Positions 18,322 through 28,917 of a DNA stretch of 64,000 nt are shown here, one piece after another (the first letter of the stretch is position 1; each line of letters starts with the position of its first letter). The notes under the pieces were generated by a model, which was given only the letters and a program-made list of their open reading frames with translations, had not been told where the DNA came from and made no database searches. Made by a program: the position numbers and the translations under genes. The stretch spans positions 434,001 through 498,000 of the forward strand of contig CAWKLX010000007.1 in the NCBI GenBank assembly GCA_963850605.1, given 5' to 3'. The DNA comes from BOG-908 sp963850605. Its GTDB lineage: Bacteria > Pseudomonadota > Alphaproteobacteria > Acetobacterales > Acetobacteraceae.

Positions 18322-18418
18322 GAAAGCGATACTGTTCGAAAAAGAACCAGAAACTCTACCCGCTTGTCCGCGACAGCCCGACAAAAGTCATTCGCTTCTT
18401 TCGTTCAGAAAAGAAGTC
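18322..18418. repeat. Two-hairpin intergenic repeat, copy B (inverted orientation)
   Basis: Read on the reverse strand it gives GACTTCTTTTC..GAAAGAAGC, then GACTTTT, GGCTGTCGCG, AGAGTTTCTGG and TTCTTTTT. That is the same order as copy D. It fills the gap between the convergent ends of the zinc-ribbon gene and smc and may act as a bidirectional terminator. Confidence 0.75.
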
Positions 18419-18424
18419 ATTCCT

Positions 18425-21400
18425 TCACTCCGCCGCTACCCGTACAGGCTCCGCCAAAGCCACCGCCCGCGACAGATCCACCGAAAGCAGCCGCGACACT
18501 CCGCGCTCCTGCATCGTCACCCCATACAGCCGGTCCATGCGCGACATGGTCAGCTGATGGTGAGTCACCACCAGAAAACTGGTGCCGGTCTCTCGCGCCA
18601 TCTCGTCGAGCAATGTGCAGAACCGGTCCACATTGGCGTCGTCCAATGGCGCATCGACCTCGTCCAGCACGCAGAGCGGCGCCGGCGTGCAGCGGAACAC
18701 GGCGAAGATCAGGCTGAGCGCGGTCAGCGCCTGCTCACCGCCAGACAAAAGCGAGAGGGAGGTGAGCTTCTTGCCCGGCGGCTCGGCGAAAATATCCAGC
18801 CCGGCTTCCAGCGGATCGTCCGAGCCGGTCCAGGCCAGGTGCGCCTGCCCACCACCCATCATGCGGGTGAACAGGGCTCGAAAATGCTGGTCCACCTGGG
18901 AAAACACGGTTTGCAGCCGTTCGCGCCCTTCGCGGTTCAGGTGTCCAATCGCGCCGCGCAGCTTGGCGATGGCGGTGGTGAGCTCGTCCCGGTCGCGCGC
19001 CAGGGTGGCCAGCCTCTCGTCCAGTTCGGCCACCTCCAGTTCCGCCCGAAGATTCACCGGCCCCATCTCGTCACGCTCGCGTGCCAGCCGCTCCATGCGA
19101 CGCAGAGTTTTCTCGAGCGCGACGTCGGAGAGATCGGGCGCATCCGGCAGGTGCGCACCACTGCCCAGCCGCTCCACGATGCGGGCGGACACCGTGCCGG
19201 CCTGCGATGCCGCGGCAGCCACAGATGCCTGCGCGTGTGCCAGGCCCTCGCGCCGGCCGCCCGCGGCGCGTGCTGCATCCCGCTCTGCCCCGGCCAGCGC
19301 GCGCACGCGCCCATGCGCTGCCTCCAATGCCGCTTCGCTCGCACGATGGGTCGCCGAAGCGGCCGCCAGTGCCTGCCGCACCCGTTCGGCCTGCGCGGCC
19401 AGGTGGCCGGGTTCGGCGGCCAGCGCCGCACACTCGGCCTGAGCGGCCGCGTGGCGATCCGTCAGATTGGTCTGGCGTAGCAGCGCCTCGTCCAAACGCG
19501 CCTGCCAGGCCCCCAGCTCCGCGGCCACCGAAGGCGCGGCGCGCTCGGCCTGCGCCAGGGTCGCTTCCAGAGCGCTGGCCAAAGCCTGGGCCTGAGCCGC
19601 CGATCGGCGTGACGACTCCAGCCTCTCCCGCGCGTTCTGGGCGGCAACATGCAGCGCGGCCGTGTCCGGCAGCTCTTCGCTGGCCCGCTCGGCGTCAACG
19701 CAAGCCTGCTCGCCTGCGCGCAACTCCTCAGCCGTACGCGTGCATAGGTCGGTCAGCCATGACCAGCGCGTCTCGGCCTGGCTGTGTGAAAGCTGCAGTT
19801 CGGCGGCGGTCCGCCGTGCCGCGTCGAGCGCCGTCTCCGCCACGGCCCGGGCCGCCCGCGTGGCCGCCTCCTGCTGGCGGCACACCCCCTCCGCTTCCGC
19901 CAATCGCGCGCAGCCCGCATCCAGCACCGACATATCGGGCAGCGCGGCCAGCGCCGCCTCCGCTTCGTGGCAGGCCCGCCGTGCGGCCTCCCGATCGAAC
20001 TGGGCCCGCTCCGCCGTGGCCGCCGCCGCTTCGATTAAAGCGAGCGCGCGAGCCGCCTGCCCGGCCAGGGCCTGTGCCGCCCGACGCAGATCCATGGCGC
20101 GGGTGCGGCAGGTCAGGCGCTGACTGCGGGCGGCGTCCAGCGCCGTCTCGCAGGCGGCAGCGGTCGCGTCCAGCTCTGCCAGGGTCCCAGGGTCGGGCTG
20201 TTGCAGCGCAGCGCACGCCATCTCGGAGGCAGACTCAAGACGCTGCGCATCCTCCAGATCCGATCGCAGGCGTTGCGCCGCGTATGACAAAGCGGCGACG
20301 TCTTCGTCGCGCTGGCGTGCCGCCGTGCGCAGCGCCTCGGTGAAAGCGAGTGCCTCGGTATGGCGATGTCCCGCCATCTCGGCCCTCGCACGTGCCTGCG
20401 CGGACACGACCTCCGCATCGGCCGCCGTGCGGGCGTGCACGGAAGCCGCCGCCTCAGCCGCGGCTTCCCGCGCCTGGGCGGCCCGGCATGCCACCGAGAT
20501 AGCGTCCAACCTTCGGCGCGCCAGAAGCCGGGCCGCCGCCGGATTGGGCGCGCCGGCCCGAATCACCAGCCCATCCCAGCGCCAGCATGCGCCATCCCGC
20601 CCCACCGCCACCATGCCAGGTGTCAGTTGCGCCTGAACCGCATCGCCCTCGGCCGCCTCGTCCAACAGCACGGCGTGGGACAGGGCGCGGCCGAGTGCGT
20701 CGGGCGCCCGGACGAGGCCAGCGAGTGCCACCGTCCCTGCCGGCGGCTCGGGTGCCTGGACAGCGTCCAACGCCCGCCAGAACGTGCTCCGTTCCGGGTC
20801 GAGCGAGGACTGGGCAGCCTCCCCCAACGCCGCGCCAACCGCCGCCTCCAACCCCGGAGGCGCGGACAGGCCGGACAACGCGCCATCCTGCTGCTCGGGC
20901 CCGAACGCGGCCGACAGTCCCCCCGCCTCGGCCGACAGGCGCGCGGCATGGGCCGCCAATTCGGCCCACTCCGCGCGCGATCGTGAAGCGGCCTGGGCTG
21001 CTTCGGCCGCTGCCACGCCGGTCTGCCGTATCAGTTCGTCCGCGCACGCGCGGGCAGCCTCGGCTGCTTGCAAGGCCAGGTCGGCCCCTTCCACCTCCGC
21101 CGCGGTGGGCGGCCGGGCCATGGCCGAAGCCAGCGCGTCCTCGGCCTGGGCCACTTTGCTGGACAGCTGCACACGCCGTGCCGCCGCCGCGTCGTGTGCC
21201 GAGCCGGCCGCTTGCACCGCGGCCCTGTCCGCCTCGGCGACGCGGTGCGCCTGGGCCGCTTCCGCGCGCGCGGAGGCGGCGGCATGCTCGGCCGCCTCGA
21301 TCGCAGCTTCCGCCCGGGCCAGCTCGGCCTCGGCCGTGTCCGCCATCCGGTCCGCAGCCGAGAGCCGGCAGGCCGCCACGCGCTCGCCCTCCAACCGGGC

Positions 21401-22955
21401 CAGTCTCGCGGTTGCTTCCGACCAGGCCGACCTCGGCCTCGGCCAAGCGTGCGGCGCAGGTTTTGGCCGCCTCCGCGGCGTGTTGCCGTTGCGCATGCTG
21501 GTGCATCGCCTGGCCGGCGGCCTCCGCTGCGCGGGACGACGCCTCGCTGCGCGCAGTCTCCGCCGCCTCCAGCCGGGCGCATGCGTCATCGAAGCCGGCC
21601 TGGGCCAGGGCCTGGGCCTCGCCTGCCGCGTCAATGGCGCGCTGCGGCACGCGCTGGCGGTTGGCGGAGTCGAGCTCGGCCGCCGCCGTCCCATGCCGCG
21701 ACCGCAATTCCTGCACGCGCGCCGACGTCTGGCGCAACGTATCATCCGCCTGGGCCAGTTGCCTGGCGGCGGAGGCGGCTTCGCCGATGGCCAGCTCAGC
21801 CTTCGCCTGGTCGGCCTCCAACGCGCACCGCGCGTCCTCCGCAGTGCGGGTGGCGGCGCGGATCTGCGCCGGCAGCGCCGCCCGTTGTTCATTCAGGCGC
21901 GCATGCTCGCAGATCAGCCGCGAGACATTGTCCTGCGCATCGGCCAGGGCCCGCGTGGCCGCCGCGAGATCCTGGGTCAAATGCTGCAGGCGGTCGGCTG
22001 CCGCCGCGTGATCCGTCCGGGCGCGCTCTGCCTGCTCGGCGAGCGAGTCCGCCTCCACCCGCCGGCGCTCCAGCACGCTGCGCGCCTCCGCCTCACGCTG
22101 ACGGGGCTGCGGCAGCCCGGCCTCCGCGTCGGCCAGAGCGGCGGCGGCCGTGTCGTGTTCCTGCTCGGCCGCCTCCAGCGCTGCTTCCGCAGTATCCAGC
22201 GCCCTGCGCGCCGCTTCCTGCGCGGCTGAGGCGCGGCCGTGCAGCACTGCCAGGTGCTCGGCTTCCGCCGCGCGGATCAGGTCCGAGATGCCGCGGTAAC
22301 GCGCCGCCTGGCGCGCCTGGCGGCGCAAATTGTCGCGCGCACTCTCAATCTGTGCACGGGAGTCCTCTGAACGACCAAGATTCTGCTCGGCCGCACGCAG
22401 CTTCAGCTCCGCCTCGTGCCGGCGGGTATGCAGGCCGGCAATCCCGGCCGCCTCTTCCAGCACCTGCCGCCGCTCTTCCGGGCGAGCGCCGACCAGGGCG
22501 GCTACCCTGCCCTGGCTGACCATGCCGCTGGACCGGGCACCGCTGGCCAGATCGGCGTACAGCGTCTGCACATCGCGCGCCCGCAACTCGCGGCCATTGG
22601 CGCGAAAGACCGAGCCGGCGCCGCGCTCGATGCGGCGGGTCACCTGAAGCTCGGCTTCCTGGTCGAACGGTGCGGGAAGGGGGCCGTCGCCGGCTTCCAT
22701 GGACACGCTCACCTCGGCCAGATTGCGGCTTGCGCGCGCGGTCGTGCCCGAAAAAATCACGTCGTCCATCTCGCCGCCGCGCAAGGATCGGGCGCTGGTC
22801 TCGCCCATCGCCCAGCGCAGCGCGTCGGCCACGTTGGACTTGCCGCAGCCATTGGGGCCAACGATGCCGGTCAGCCCGGGAAGGATGTCCAGGCTGACCG
22901 GCTCGGCAAAGCTCTTGAACCCGGCAATGCGCAGCCGGACGAGCCGTGCCGTCAT
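18425..22955 (-). CDS. smc: Chromosome segregation protein SMC (frameshift at about 21424)
   Basis: SMC is the ATPase of the condensin-like complex that organises the chromosome. The N-terminal ATPase head has MTARLVRLRIAGFKSFAEP and Walker A GPNGCGKSN. The C-terminal head has the signature LLSGGEQALTALSL and Walker B LCVLDEVDAPLDDANVDRF. Between them lie two long Ala/Glu/Arg-rich coiled coils and a central hinge. The frame changes once near 21424, where AEAEVGL should continue as SEATARLARLEGE, by one surplus base. About 1510 residues is longer than the usual 1150-1200, mostly in the coils. Because SMC is usually needed for growth, this break is probably a sequence error. A DsbA-like gene ends 20 bases upstream. 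Confidence 0.93.
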
Positions 22956-22975
22956 GCTTTGGGCGAGTCAGTCAT

Positions 22976-23596
22976 TCAGGCGCCGACCCAGCCCGCGAAG
23001 GTCTGGAACGTGACCTCGCCGGAATGCGCCTGGCCGCCCACGACGAAGGTCGGCGTGGATTCGATCGAATACTGTTTTTCCGCCTGCGCCTGGCCGGCCA
23101 GGATGTTGGCGCGCAAGGCGTCGTCCGCGGTCACGCGGTCGAACGTTTCGCGCGGCATGCCGGCCAGTGCAGCCATCTTGGCCAGTTCGTCCTTCGGCAC
23201 CACGCTCGTGTCGAACGCCCAGTGCGCCTGGGTGCGGAACAGCTCGTCCATGAACGGCTCGTAACGCTCGGCCGGCAGGCTGCGCGCCACCATGGCGGCC
23301 ATCAGGTCGACCTGGTCGCGCGGATACTCGCGGAAGACGTAGCGGATCTTTCCGGTGTCGATCAGCTTTGCGCGCACGTCCGGGAACACGTCGGCCGCGA
23401 AGCGTGCGCAATGCGGGCAGGTGAACGAAAACCACTCCTCAACCAGCTTGGCATCGGGCTTGCCGAACCCGCGAGGCACGAGGCGCGGGTCGGAAACCGC
23501 GTCCGGCGTGGATCCCGGATCGGCGTGGGCCAGGCTTGCCAGGGCGAGCAAGCCGCCGGTGGCCAGGAGTGTGCGGCGTGTTGGCTGCGTGGTCAT
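22976..23596 (-). CDS. DsbA-family thiol:disulfide interchange protein
   Basis: This 206-residue exported oxidoreductase has a twin-arginine-like signal peptide (TRRTLLATGGLLALASLAHA). The thioredoxin active site CPHC lies in EWFSFTCPHCARF, and the cis-proline loop is STPTFVVGG. The helical insert typical of DsbA is present between them. It probably oxidises or isomerises disulfides in periplasmic proteins. The adjacency to smc, 20 bases downstream, recurs in alphaproteobacteria and suggests a two-gene operon. No DsbB is visible in the window. Confidence 0.88.
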   Translation of the reverse strand: MTTQPTRRTLLATGGLLALASLAHADPGSTPDAVSDPRLVPRGFGKPDAKLVEEWFSFTCPHCARFAADVFPDVRAKLIDTGKIRYVFREYPRDQVDLMAAMVARSLPAERYEPFMDELFRTQAHWAFDTSVVPKDELAKMAALAGMPRETFDRVTADDALRANILAGQAQAEKQYSIESTPTFVVGGQAHSGEVTFQTFAGWVGA

Positions 23597-23908
23597 GGCG
23601 AAAATCCTGCGTCTGGGGCTGCCGACTTTTTGGTGTAGCCACCCCGGCCGTGCAAGTGCGGTCTGGTGCCGTTTTGAGCGCGAAAGTTTCGCAACTCGCG
23701 TTCACCTGATTTTAGCCGATTCCGGTGCAGTCTTGGCCAGCACCGATCGCGGGCCCTTGCCTCGCGCAGGCGCAGTGTCACCGGCCTCGGCGAAACGCCC
23801 GATGCCAAACGGGACGGAGACGCCCCGAACACAGGCTTGGCACCACTCCGAAAAGCGGATGGCGCCGCAAGGTCGCAAGACACTTGGGCCTTGGTGCGGA
23901 AGCTGTGC
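23597..23908. other. Intergenic region between the DsbA-like gene and the beta-repeat protein
   Basis: This stretch of about 312 bases separates two divergent genes and should hold both promoters. I see a 13-base palindrome, GCGAAAGTTTCGC, at 23680-23692 that could be an operator. The frame of the large protein at 23909 is open back to 23837, but the extra residues are not convincing. Confidence 0.4.
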
Positions 23909-26900
23909 ATGGCCGTTATCACCTGGACCCCGGGCGCCTCGGGCGACTGGACTTTTGCGGGCGGTTGGGGTGGCGGGGTGCTGCCTGGCGCTGGCGACAC
24001 CGCGGTGCTGGCCGGGACAGGCAGCTATGTCGTCACCCTGTTCGGCGCCCAGTCGGTGGGCAACCTTGTGCTGGCCGGCCAGGGCGCGGAGTTTTACGAT
24101 GCGGGCGCGCTGTCGCTGGCCGGCACGTTCACGCTGTCGGCCGGCACCTTCGCCCTGGCCTACGGCACCCTGCGCGGCGGCACCCTGGCGCTTGCCGGCG
24201 GCCATCTGCAAAGCAGCGGCGGCACGCTGGACGGCACTGCGGTGCGTGGCACGCTCGACATGAGCGCCGCGCAAACCACGCTGTTCGTGCGCGACGGACT
24301 GGCCATGTCGGGCGCCGGCGGCAGCGGCACGGGCAGCATCTCGCTGACGGGCGGTTACTCTACCCTGGATTTTCTGGGCAGTCAGACACTGTCCAACACC
24401 GTGATCAGCCTTGGGGCGACCGGCACACAGCCGGGCCAGACCGGCGCGGCCGAGCTGGGCGTGTCTCATGACGGCAGCGCCACCTCGGGCGCGACACTTA
24501 CGATGGCCAGTAATGTCTGGCTGCAGCAGTCCGGCAATGCAGGGCTGAGCGGCATTCTGGCAGTCGGTACCATCGGCGCCGCACCCGGCCCGATCCTGCC
24601 GGACCTGCTGATCAACCAGGGTACCATCACGGCAGGCGTGGCAGGTGGCACGCTGGACGTGGCTGGCACCGGCACCTTCACCAACCAGGGGCTGATCTCG
24701 GTCAGCAACGGGGCTACGCTGGAGCTGGCCACGGCCGGTTTCGTGAACACCGGCAGCATCGTCGTTGTTCGCGCCACGCTTGCGCTGGGTGGCAGTTTTT
24801 CGGCCGGGCTGTTGTCGAACCTTGGTAGCCTCAACCTCGGCTATGGCACCGGCCAGGTCGAGATCCTGGGAACCGCCGGCAATGCTGGCGGCACGCTCGC
24901 CATCGGCCTTGGTTCGCAGCTCAGCGGCGTCTTGGGGCAGATCAGCCTGGCCGGCACGCTGCAAGGCGGCACCGTCACCGATAGCGGCGGCGGGTTCGGC
25001 TTCTCGACCGGCACAGGCGTGCTCGACGGGGTCGCTTACCAGGGGGCGATCAATCTCGGCCTGGCTGGCGCGGCCGTCACCCTCACCGACGGCGCGGAGG
25101 TGTCGGGGCCAGGCGGGGTCGCGGGCAGCATCGCCGACACGGGCGCCGGCAGCGCCCTGCTGCTACGCGGGACCGAGGTGCTGGATCGGGCCACCATCAC
25201 GCTCGGCAACACCGCTTCCGCAGGCTCCACCATCGCCACCGCCGACTTGTTCCTGGCCAGTGCGGGCACTACGGCCACCCTCGGTCCGTACACGACCGTG
25301 CAGCAGACAGGCGCCTATGCCAGCCTGCAGGCCAATGGCTGGAGCCCGGTGCCTGGCGTGGGCGTGTCGGACACGCTGATCAATCAGGGCACGATCACTG
25401 CCGGTGTCGCAGGCGGGCAGATGCTGGTCAGCGGGTACGGCACGTTCATCAACCAGGGAGGGCTGACGGTGACTGGCGGTGACACGCTGGGCATCACGGT
25501 GGCAGCGTTCGCCAATGCCGGCACGCTGACCGCCGGCGCCGGCGGCACGCTCCTGCTCGGGGCTCCGGCCGGCTACTACGGCACCGCGCCCACCTGGACG
25601 AATGCCGGCCAGATCGTGGTCGCGGGCGGCACGCTGGTGCTGGGTGGCGCACTGAGCACGGCGCAGCTCGGCTCCCTGACGGAAACCGGCGGCTCGGTGC
25701 AACTCGCGGGCACGCTGTCCAATGCTGGCGCCACACTGGCGGTCGGCGGCCGCTCGGGAGCGGTCTCGCTCACTTCTCTCAGCCTGTCCGGCACGATCGC
25801 GGGGGGCACGATCAACGATGCGGCGGGCATGCTTTCGGTCGGCCCGGGCGGCGGCGCGCTGCTGGACGGTGTGGGCTACGTCGGCACGCTGGCTCTCAAC
25901 CAGGCGGGGTCGGTGCTGCGGGTGCGTGACGGCCTGAACCTGTCAGGCGCGGCCGATGTGGTGGGCGCCGCCAGCCTGCTCGATTTCGTCGGCTCGCAGA
26001 CCTTCGACCACGCGCAGGTGCTGCTCGGCGCCCAGGCCTCCGCGGCGACGCTCGATCTGACGCACGATCCGGCCGTGGCCGGTGCGGACACCCTCACGCT
26101 GGGCGCGGGCCTAACCATTATGCAGTCCGGCGCACTAGCCTGCATCGGGCGGCCCGGCGGCGTGGCCGGCGACGCGATCGTCAATGCCGGCACGATCAAT
26201 GCGGCCGTGTTGGGCGGCACGCTGACGCTCGGCGGGCCCGATTTCATCAACCAGGGCCGCATCAACGTCGGTGCCGGCGAGACGCTGGCGATTACAGCAG
26301 CCGGTTTTTCAAATACCGGCAGCATCGTCGCCTCGGGATTGGTGTCGCTGGCCGGGTCCATGACGCTTGCCGGCTTGGGCCAGATGTCACTCGGAGCCGG
26401 GGTGCTGAGCGAGCAGGGCACGCTCAACCTGGCCGGCGGCACGCTGTCGGTGGGCACCGGCACCTCGCTCGGCCGCCTATCGCTCACCGGCACGCTGACC
26501 GGCGGCACGGTCGTCGATGCGGGCGGCGGCCTGCTTGCGCTGGGCGGCGCGACGCTCGACGGGGTTACGTATGACGGCGTGCTCGACCTGAGCCGGCCAT
26601 TTTCGCAGATTGCGGTGGCCGACGGATTGACCGTCAACGGCTCGGTCGCCGGGCATCCAGGCACCATCCTGCTGACCGGCGCCGAAGCACGGTTACTGGC
26701 GAGCACATCGGAAACCTTCAACAACGTTGCAATATCACTCGGCAGCGTTTCCCAATACTACCTCGGCCAGCATATTCCCGCCCCGGAGCTGGCCCAGAAC
26801 CCCGGCGTGCAGCTGAGTTTCGGCGCCGGCAGCACGATCACGCTCTTTGGCCTGGCCGGGATGCTGGGCGATTCCGGGCTGGGCCAGTGGTCCGACCGCA

Positions 26901-27997
26901 TCGTCAACGCCGGCCAGATCGCAGCCAGCGGGCTCGGCACGCTCACGCTGGGCGGCAGCTTCCTGACGAATAACGGGACGATTACCGCCAGTGGCACGGG
27001 TATCATCACGATCGACAATACCTCTTTCACCAATTCCGGCGTGCTCGCGATCGGTACCGGCTCGGCAATCCAGATACAATTACTGAACTATTACGCAGCA
27101 CCGAATGCCGGCCAGCAGGTGTTTACCAATGCCGGCACAATTGGCGTGGCTGGCGGTATCTTCCAGGAGCAGACAGCCAACGGCCTGTTTCCGGCCATAC
27201 CGGTCAATAATCTGACGAGTGGCAACATCCAAGGCAACGGCTTGATTTTTGCCGAGATCGCCAATAGCGGCACGATCGAGGCACGCGGCGGCAACCTGCT
27301 TCTGACCCAGGCGGTCACTGGCAATGGCACACTGCTGATCGATCCGGGCGCCAGTCTGGAACTGGCGGTGCCGACCCAGACGGGCCAGATCGTGCGCTTC
27401 ACCGGCAGCGGTGCCCCAAGCACGGGCGGCACATTGAAACTCGATCAGCCGACCAGTTTCACGGGGATACTCAGCAACTTCGTGGCTGGCGACACGATCG
27501 ACTTGCCCGGCCAGATCTTAACCGGCGTCGGTGTCAACAGCGGCACCCTGGTCGCCAGCACGGCCACGACAAATTACCGGTTCAGCTCGACCACGCCGCT
27601 GGGCGGCGCACTTTCGTCCGGGCGGGACGTTCATGGCGGCGCCACAATCGTCTTTACCCCACAGGCACCGGGTAGCGGCCAGGCTCTGCTGCCGGTCTCG
27701 CAATCGGCCATGCTGTTCTGGGCGTCGCCGGCCGGTGACGAGTTCCAGGGTCAGTCGGCCAACATCGCCGGCGCCCATATCAGCAACTGGTCGGCGGCCG
27801 ACAGCATCGACATCACCGACATGTCGCCGGCGACGGCAACCCTGATGGCGGTGCAGACGACGGGGCTGGACACGCTCACCATCTCGGACGGCGCGCACAC
27901 CGCCAGTGTCGGCCTGACCGGCACCTATGCCGCCACTGCCTTCCATCTGGCGAGCGACGGACATGGCGGCACCATGCTGACCTACGGACACGGCTAG
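23909..27997 (+). CDS. Very large beta-strand repeat protein, probably exported or surface-associated
   Basis: The protein has about 1362 residues, dominated by Gly, Ala, Thr, Ser and Leu with short beta-strand turns such as GTITAG, GTLTLGG and NAGTI. The start MAVITWTPGASGDW resembles the N-terminus of alphaproteobacterial proteins with WxxGxxG-DW-NW motifs. It has no Sec signal peptide. The C-terminal 80 residues (SNWSAADSIDITDM to ASDGHGGTMLTYG) differ from the repeats and resemble the non-cleaved ends of type I-secreted proteins; this is inference. No autotransporter barrel is visible and no ABC/TolC exporter is adjacent. A right-handed beta-helix adhesin-like fold is the best guess. The ATG at 23909 is chosen over 23837. 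Confidence 0.65.
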   Translation: MAVITWTPGASGDWTFAGGWGGGVLPGAGDTAVLAGTGSYVVTLFGAQSVGNLVLAGQGAEFYDAGALSLAGTFTLSAGTFALAYGTLRGGTLALAGGHLQSSGGTLDGTAVRGTLDMSAAQTTLFVRDGLAMSGAGGSGTGSISLTGGYSTLDFLGSQTLSNTVISLGATGTQPGQTGAAELGVSHDGSATSGATLTMASNVWLQQSGNAGLSGILAVGTIGAAPGPILPDLLINQGTITAGVAGGTLDVAGTGTFTNQGLISVSNGATLELATAGFVNTGSIVVVRATLALGGSFSAGLLSNLGSLNLGYGTGQVEILGTAGNAGGTLAIGLGSQLSGVLGQISLAGTLQGGTVTDSGGGFGFSTGTGVLDGVAYQGAINLGLAGAAVTLTDGAEVSGPGGVAGSIADTGAGSALLLRGTEVLDRATITLGNTASAGSTIATADLFLASAGTTATLGPYTTVQQTGAYASLQANGWSPVPGVGVSDTLINQGTITAGVAGGQMLVSGYGTFINQGGLTVTGGDTLGITVAAFANAGTLTAGAGGTLLLGAPAGYYGTAPTWTNAGQIVVAGGTLVLGGALSTAQLGSLTETGGSVQLAGTLSNAGATLAVGGRSGAVSLTSLSLSGTIAGGTINDAAGMLSVGPGGGALLDGVGYVGTLALNQAGSVLRVRDGLNLSGAADVVGAASLLDFVGSQTFDHAQVLLGAQASAATLDLTHDPAVAGADTLTLGAGLTIMQSGALACIGRPGGVAGDAIVNAGTINAAVLGGTLTLGGPDFINQGRINVGAGETLAITAAGFSNTGSIVASGLVSLAGSMTLAGLGQMSLGAGVLSEQGTLNLAGGTLSVGTGTSLGRLSLTGTLTGGTVVDAGGGLLALGGATLDGVTYDGVLDLSRPFSQIAVADGLTVNGSVAGHPGTILLTGAEARLLASTSETFNNVAISLGSVSQYYLGQHIPAPELAQNPGVQLSFGAGSTITLFGLAGMLGDSGLGQWSDRIVNAGQIAASGLGTLTLGGSFLTNNGTITASGTGIITIDNTSFTNSGVLAIGTGSAIQIQLLNYYAAPNAGQQVFTNAGTIGVAGGIFQEQTANGLFPAIPVNNLTSGNIQGNGLIFAEIANSGTIEARGGNLLLTQAVTGNGTLLIDPGASLELAVPTQTGQIVRFTGSGAPSTGGTLKLDQPTSFTGILSNFVAGDTIDLPGQILTGVGVNSGTLVASTATTNYRFSSTTPLGGALSSGRDVHGGATIVFTPQAPGSGQALLPVSQSAMLFWASPAGDEFQGQSANIAGAHISNWSAADSIDITDMSPATATLMAVQTTGLDTLTISDGAHTASVGLTGTYAATAFHLASDGHGGTMLTYGHG
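24604..26960 (+). repeat. Four diverged internal repeats in the beta-strand protein
   Basis: A block of about 240-265 codons recurs. Its anchor L-I-N-Q-G-T-I-T-A-G or a variant begins near 24604, 25373, 26174 and 26896. Each anchor is followed within 20-30 residues by F-x-N-Q-G or F-L-T-N-N-G. The copies are diverged at DNA level, so they are old duplications. Confidence 0.6.
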
Positions 27998-28068
27998 GTT
28001 TTGTGGCGGCGCACCATTGCGCTAGACCGGCGCCGCGGCCCAGCGCCGCACAGCCGAGAGGACAGTCA

Positions 28069-28912
28069 GTGGCGCAATTCAGGAGTACCCGGAACCTACA
28101 TCGCCTCGCGCGACCTGGAGGTGGCGGTCAACGCGGCCGTAACCCTGCAGCGGCCATTGCTGGTCAAGGGCGAGCCTGGCACGGGCAAGACCGTGCTGGC
28201 GCATGAGGTGGCGGCCGCGCTGGGCATGCCATTGATCGAATGGCACGTCAAAAGCACGACCAAGGCGCAGCAAGGGCTTTACGAATATGACGCCGTCTCC
28301 CGCCTGCGCGACGGTCAACTGGGCGACGCGCGCGTGCACGATATCGGCAACTACATCGTGCACGGCAAATTGTGGGACGCGTTCGAGGCCGAGCGGCAGT
28401 CCGTCGTGTTGATCGACGAGATCGACAAAGCCGACATCGAATTCCCCAACGACCTGCTGCTCGAACTCGATCGCATGCAGTTTTTCGTCTATGAAACCCG
28501 GCAGACCGTGGTCGCCAAACAGCGTCCTGTGGTGATCATCACATCGAACAACGAAAAGGAGCTGCCGGACGCATTCCTGCGTCGCTGCTTCTTTCACTAC
28601 ATCCGTTTTCCGGATCGCGAGACCATGGAGCGGATCGTGCAGTCGCATTACCCCGACATCAAGCAGGAGCTGGCGCGTGAGGCGCTGACGATGTTTTTTC
28701 GCGTCCGCGACCTCCCTGGCCTGAAGAAGAAGCCGGCAACGAGCGAGTTGCTGGACTGGCTGAAACTGCTGATGATCGAGGACATGCCGCCCGAAGCGCT
28801 GCGTACGCGCGAGAAAACGGTGGTCATCCCTCCCCTGCACGGGGCGCTGCTGAAGAATGAGCAGGACGTGCACCTGTTCGAGCGTCTGGCCTTCATGGCT
28901 CGCCGGGAATAG
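28069..28912 (+). CDS. MoxR-family AAA+ ATPase (probable frameshift near 28092)
   Basis: MoxR ATPases act as chaperones for VWA-domain partners and metalloenzyme maturation. The body contains Walker A GEPGTGKT, Walker B VVLIDEIDKAD, the sensor 1 segment VIITSNNEKELPDAFLRRC and a C-terminal lid. The family N-terminus reads like MA-F-x-G-T-x-Y-I-A. Here a GTG at 28069 behind GAGAGGA gives VAQFRSTR in one frame, and TYIASRDLEVAVNAAV follows in the next frame. A one-base slip near 28092 is therefore likely. An unbroken alternative is ATG-less and begins at 28001 with unrelated residues. The VWA partner starts 5 bases after its stop. Confidence 0.85.
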
Positions 28913-28917
28913 CACCC

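Noticed and set aside
21300..21500. Programmed frameshift or split gene in smc
   Set aside because: No slippery heptamer or downstream structure was seen, and similar one-base breaks occur in many unrelated genes here.
23702..24964. Reverse-strand frame opposite the beta-repeat protein
   Set aside because: Its composition simply mirrors the repeat codons, and it has no start signal or domain.
24604..26960. CRISPR-like array
   Set aside because: The repeats are spaced by more than 700 bases, are diverged and keep the reading frame, so they are protein-coding repeats.
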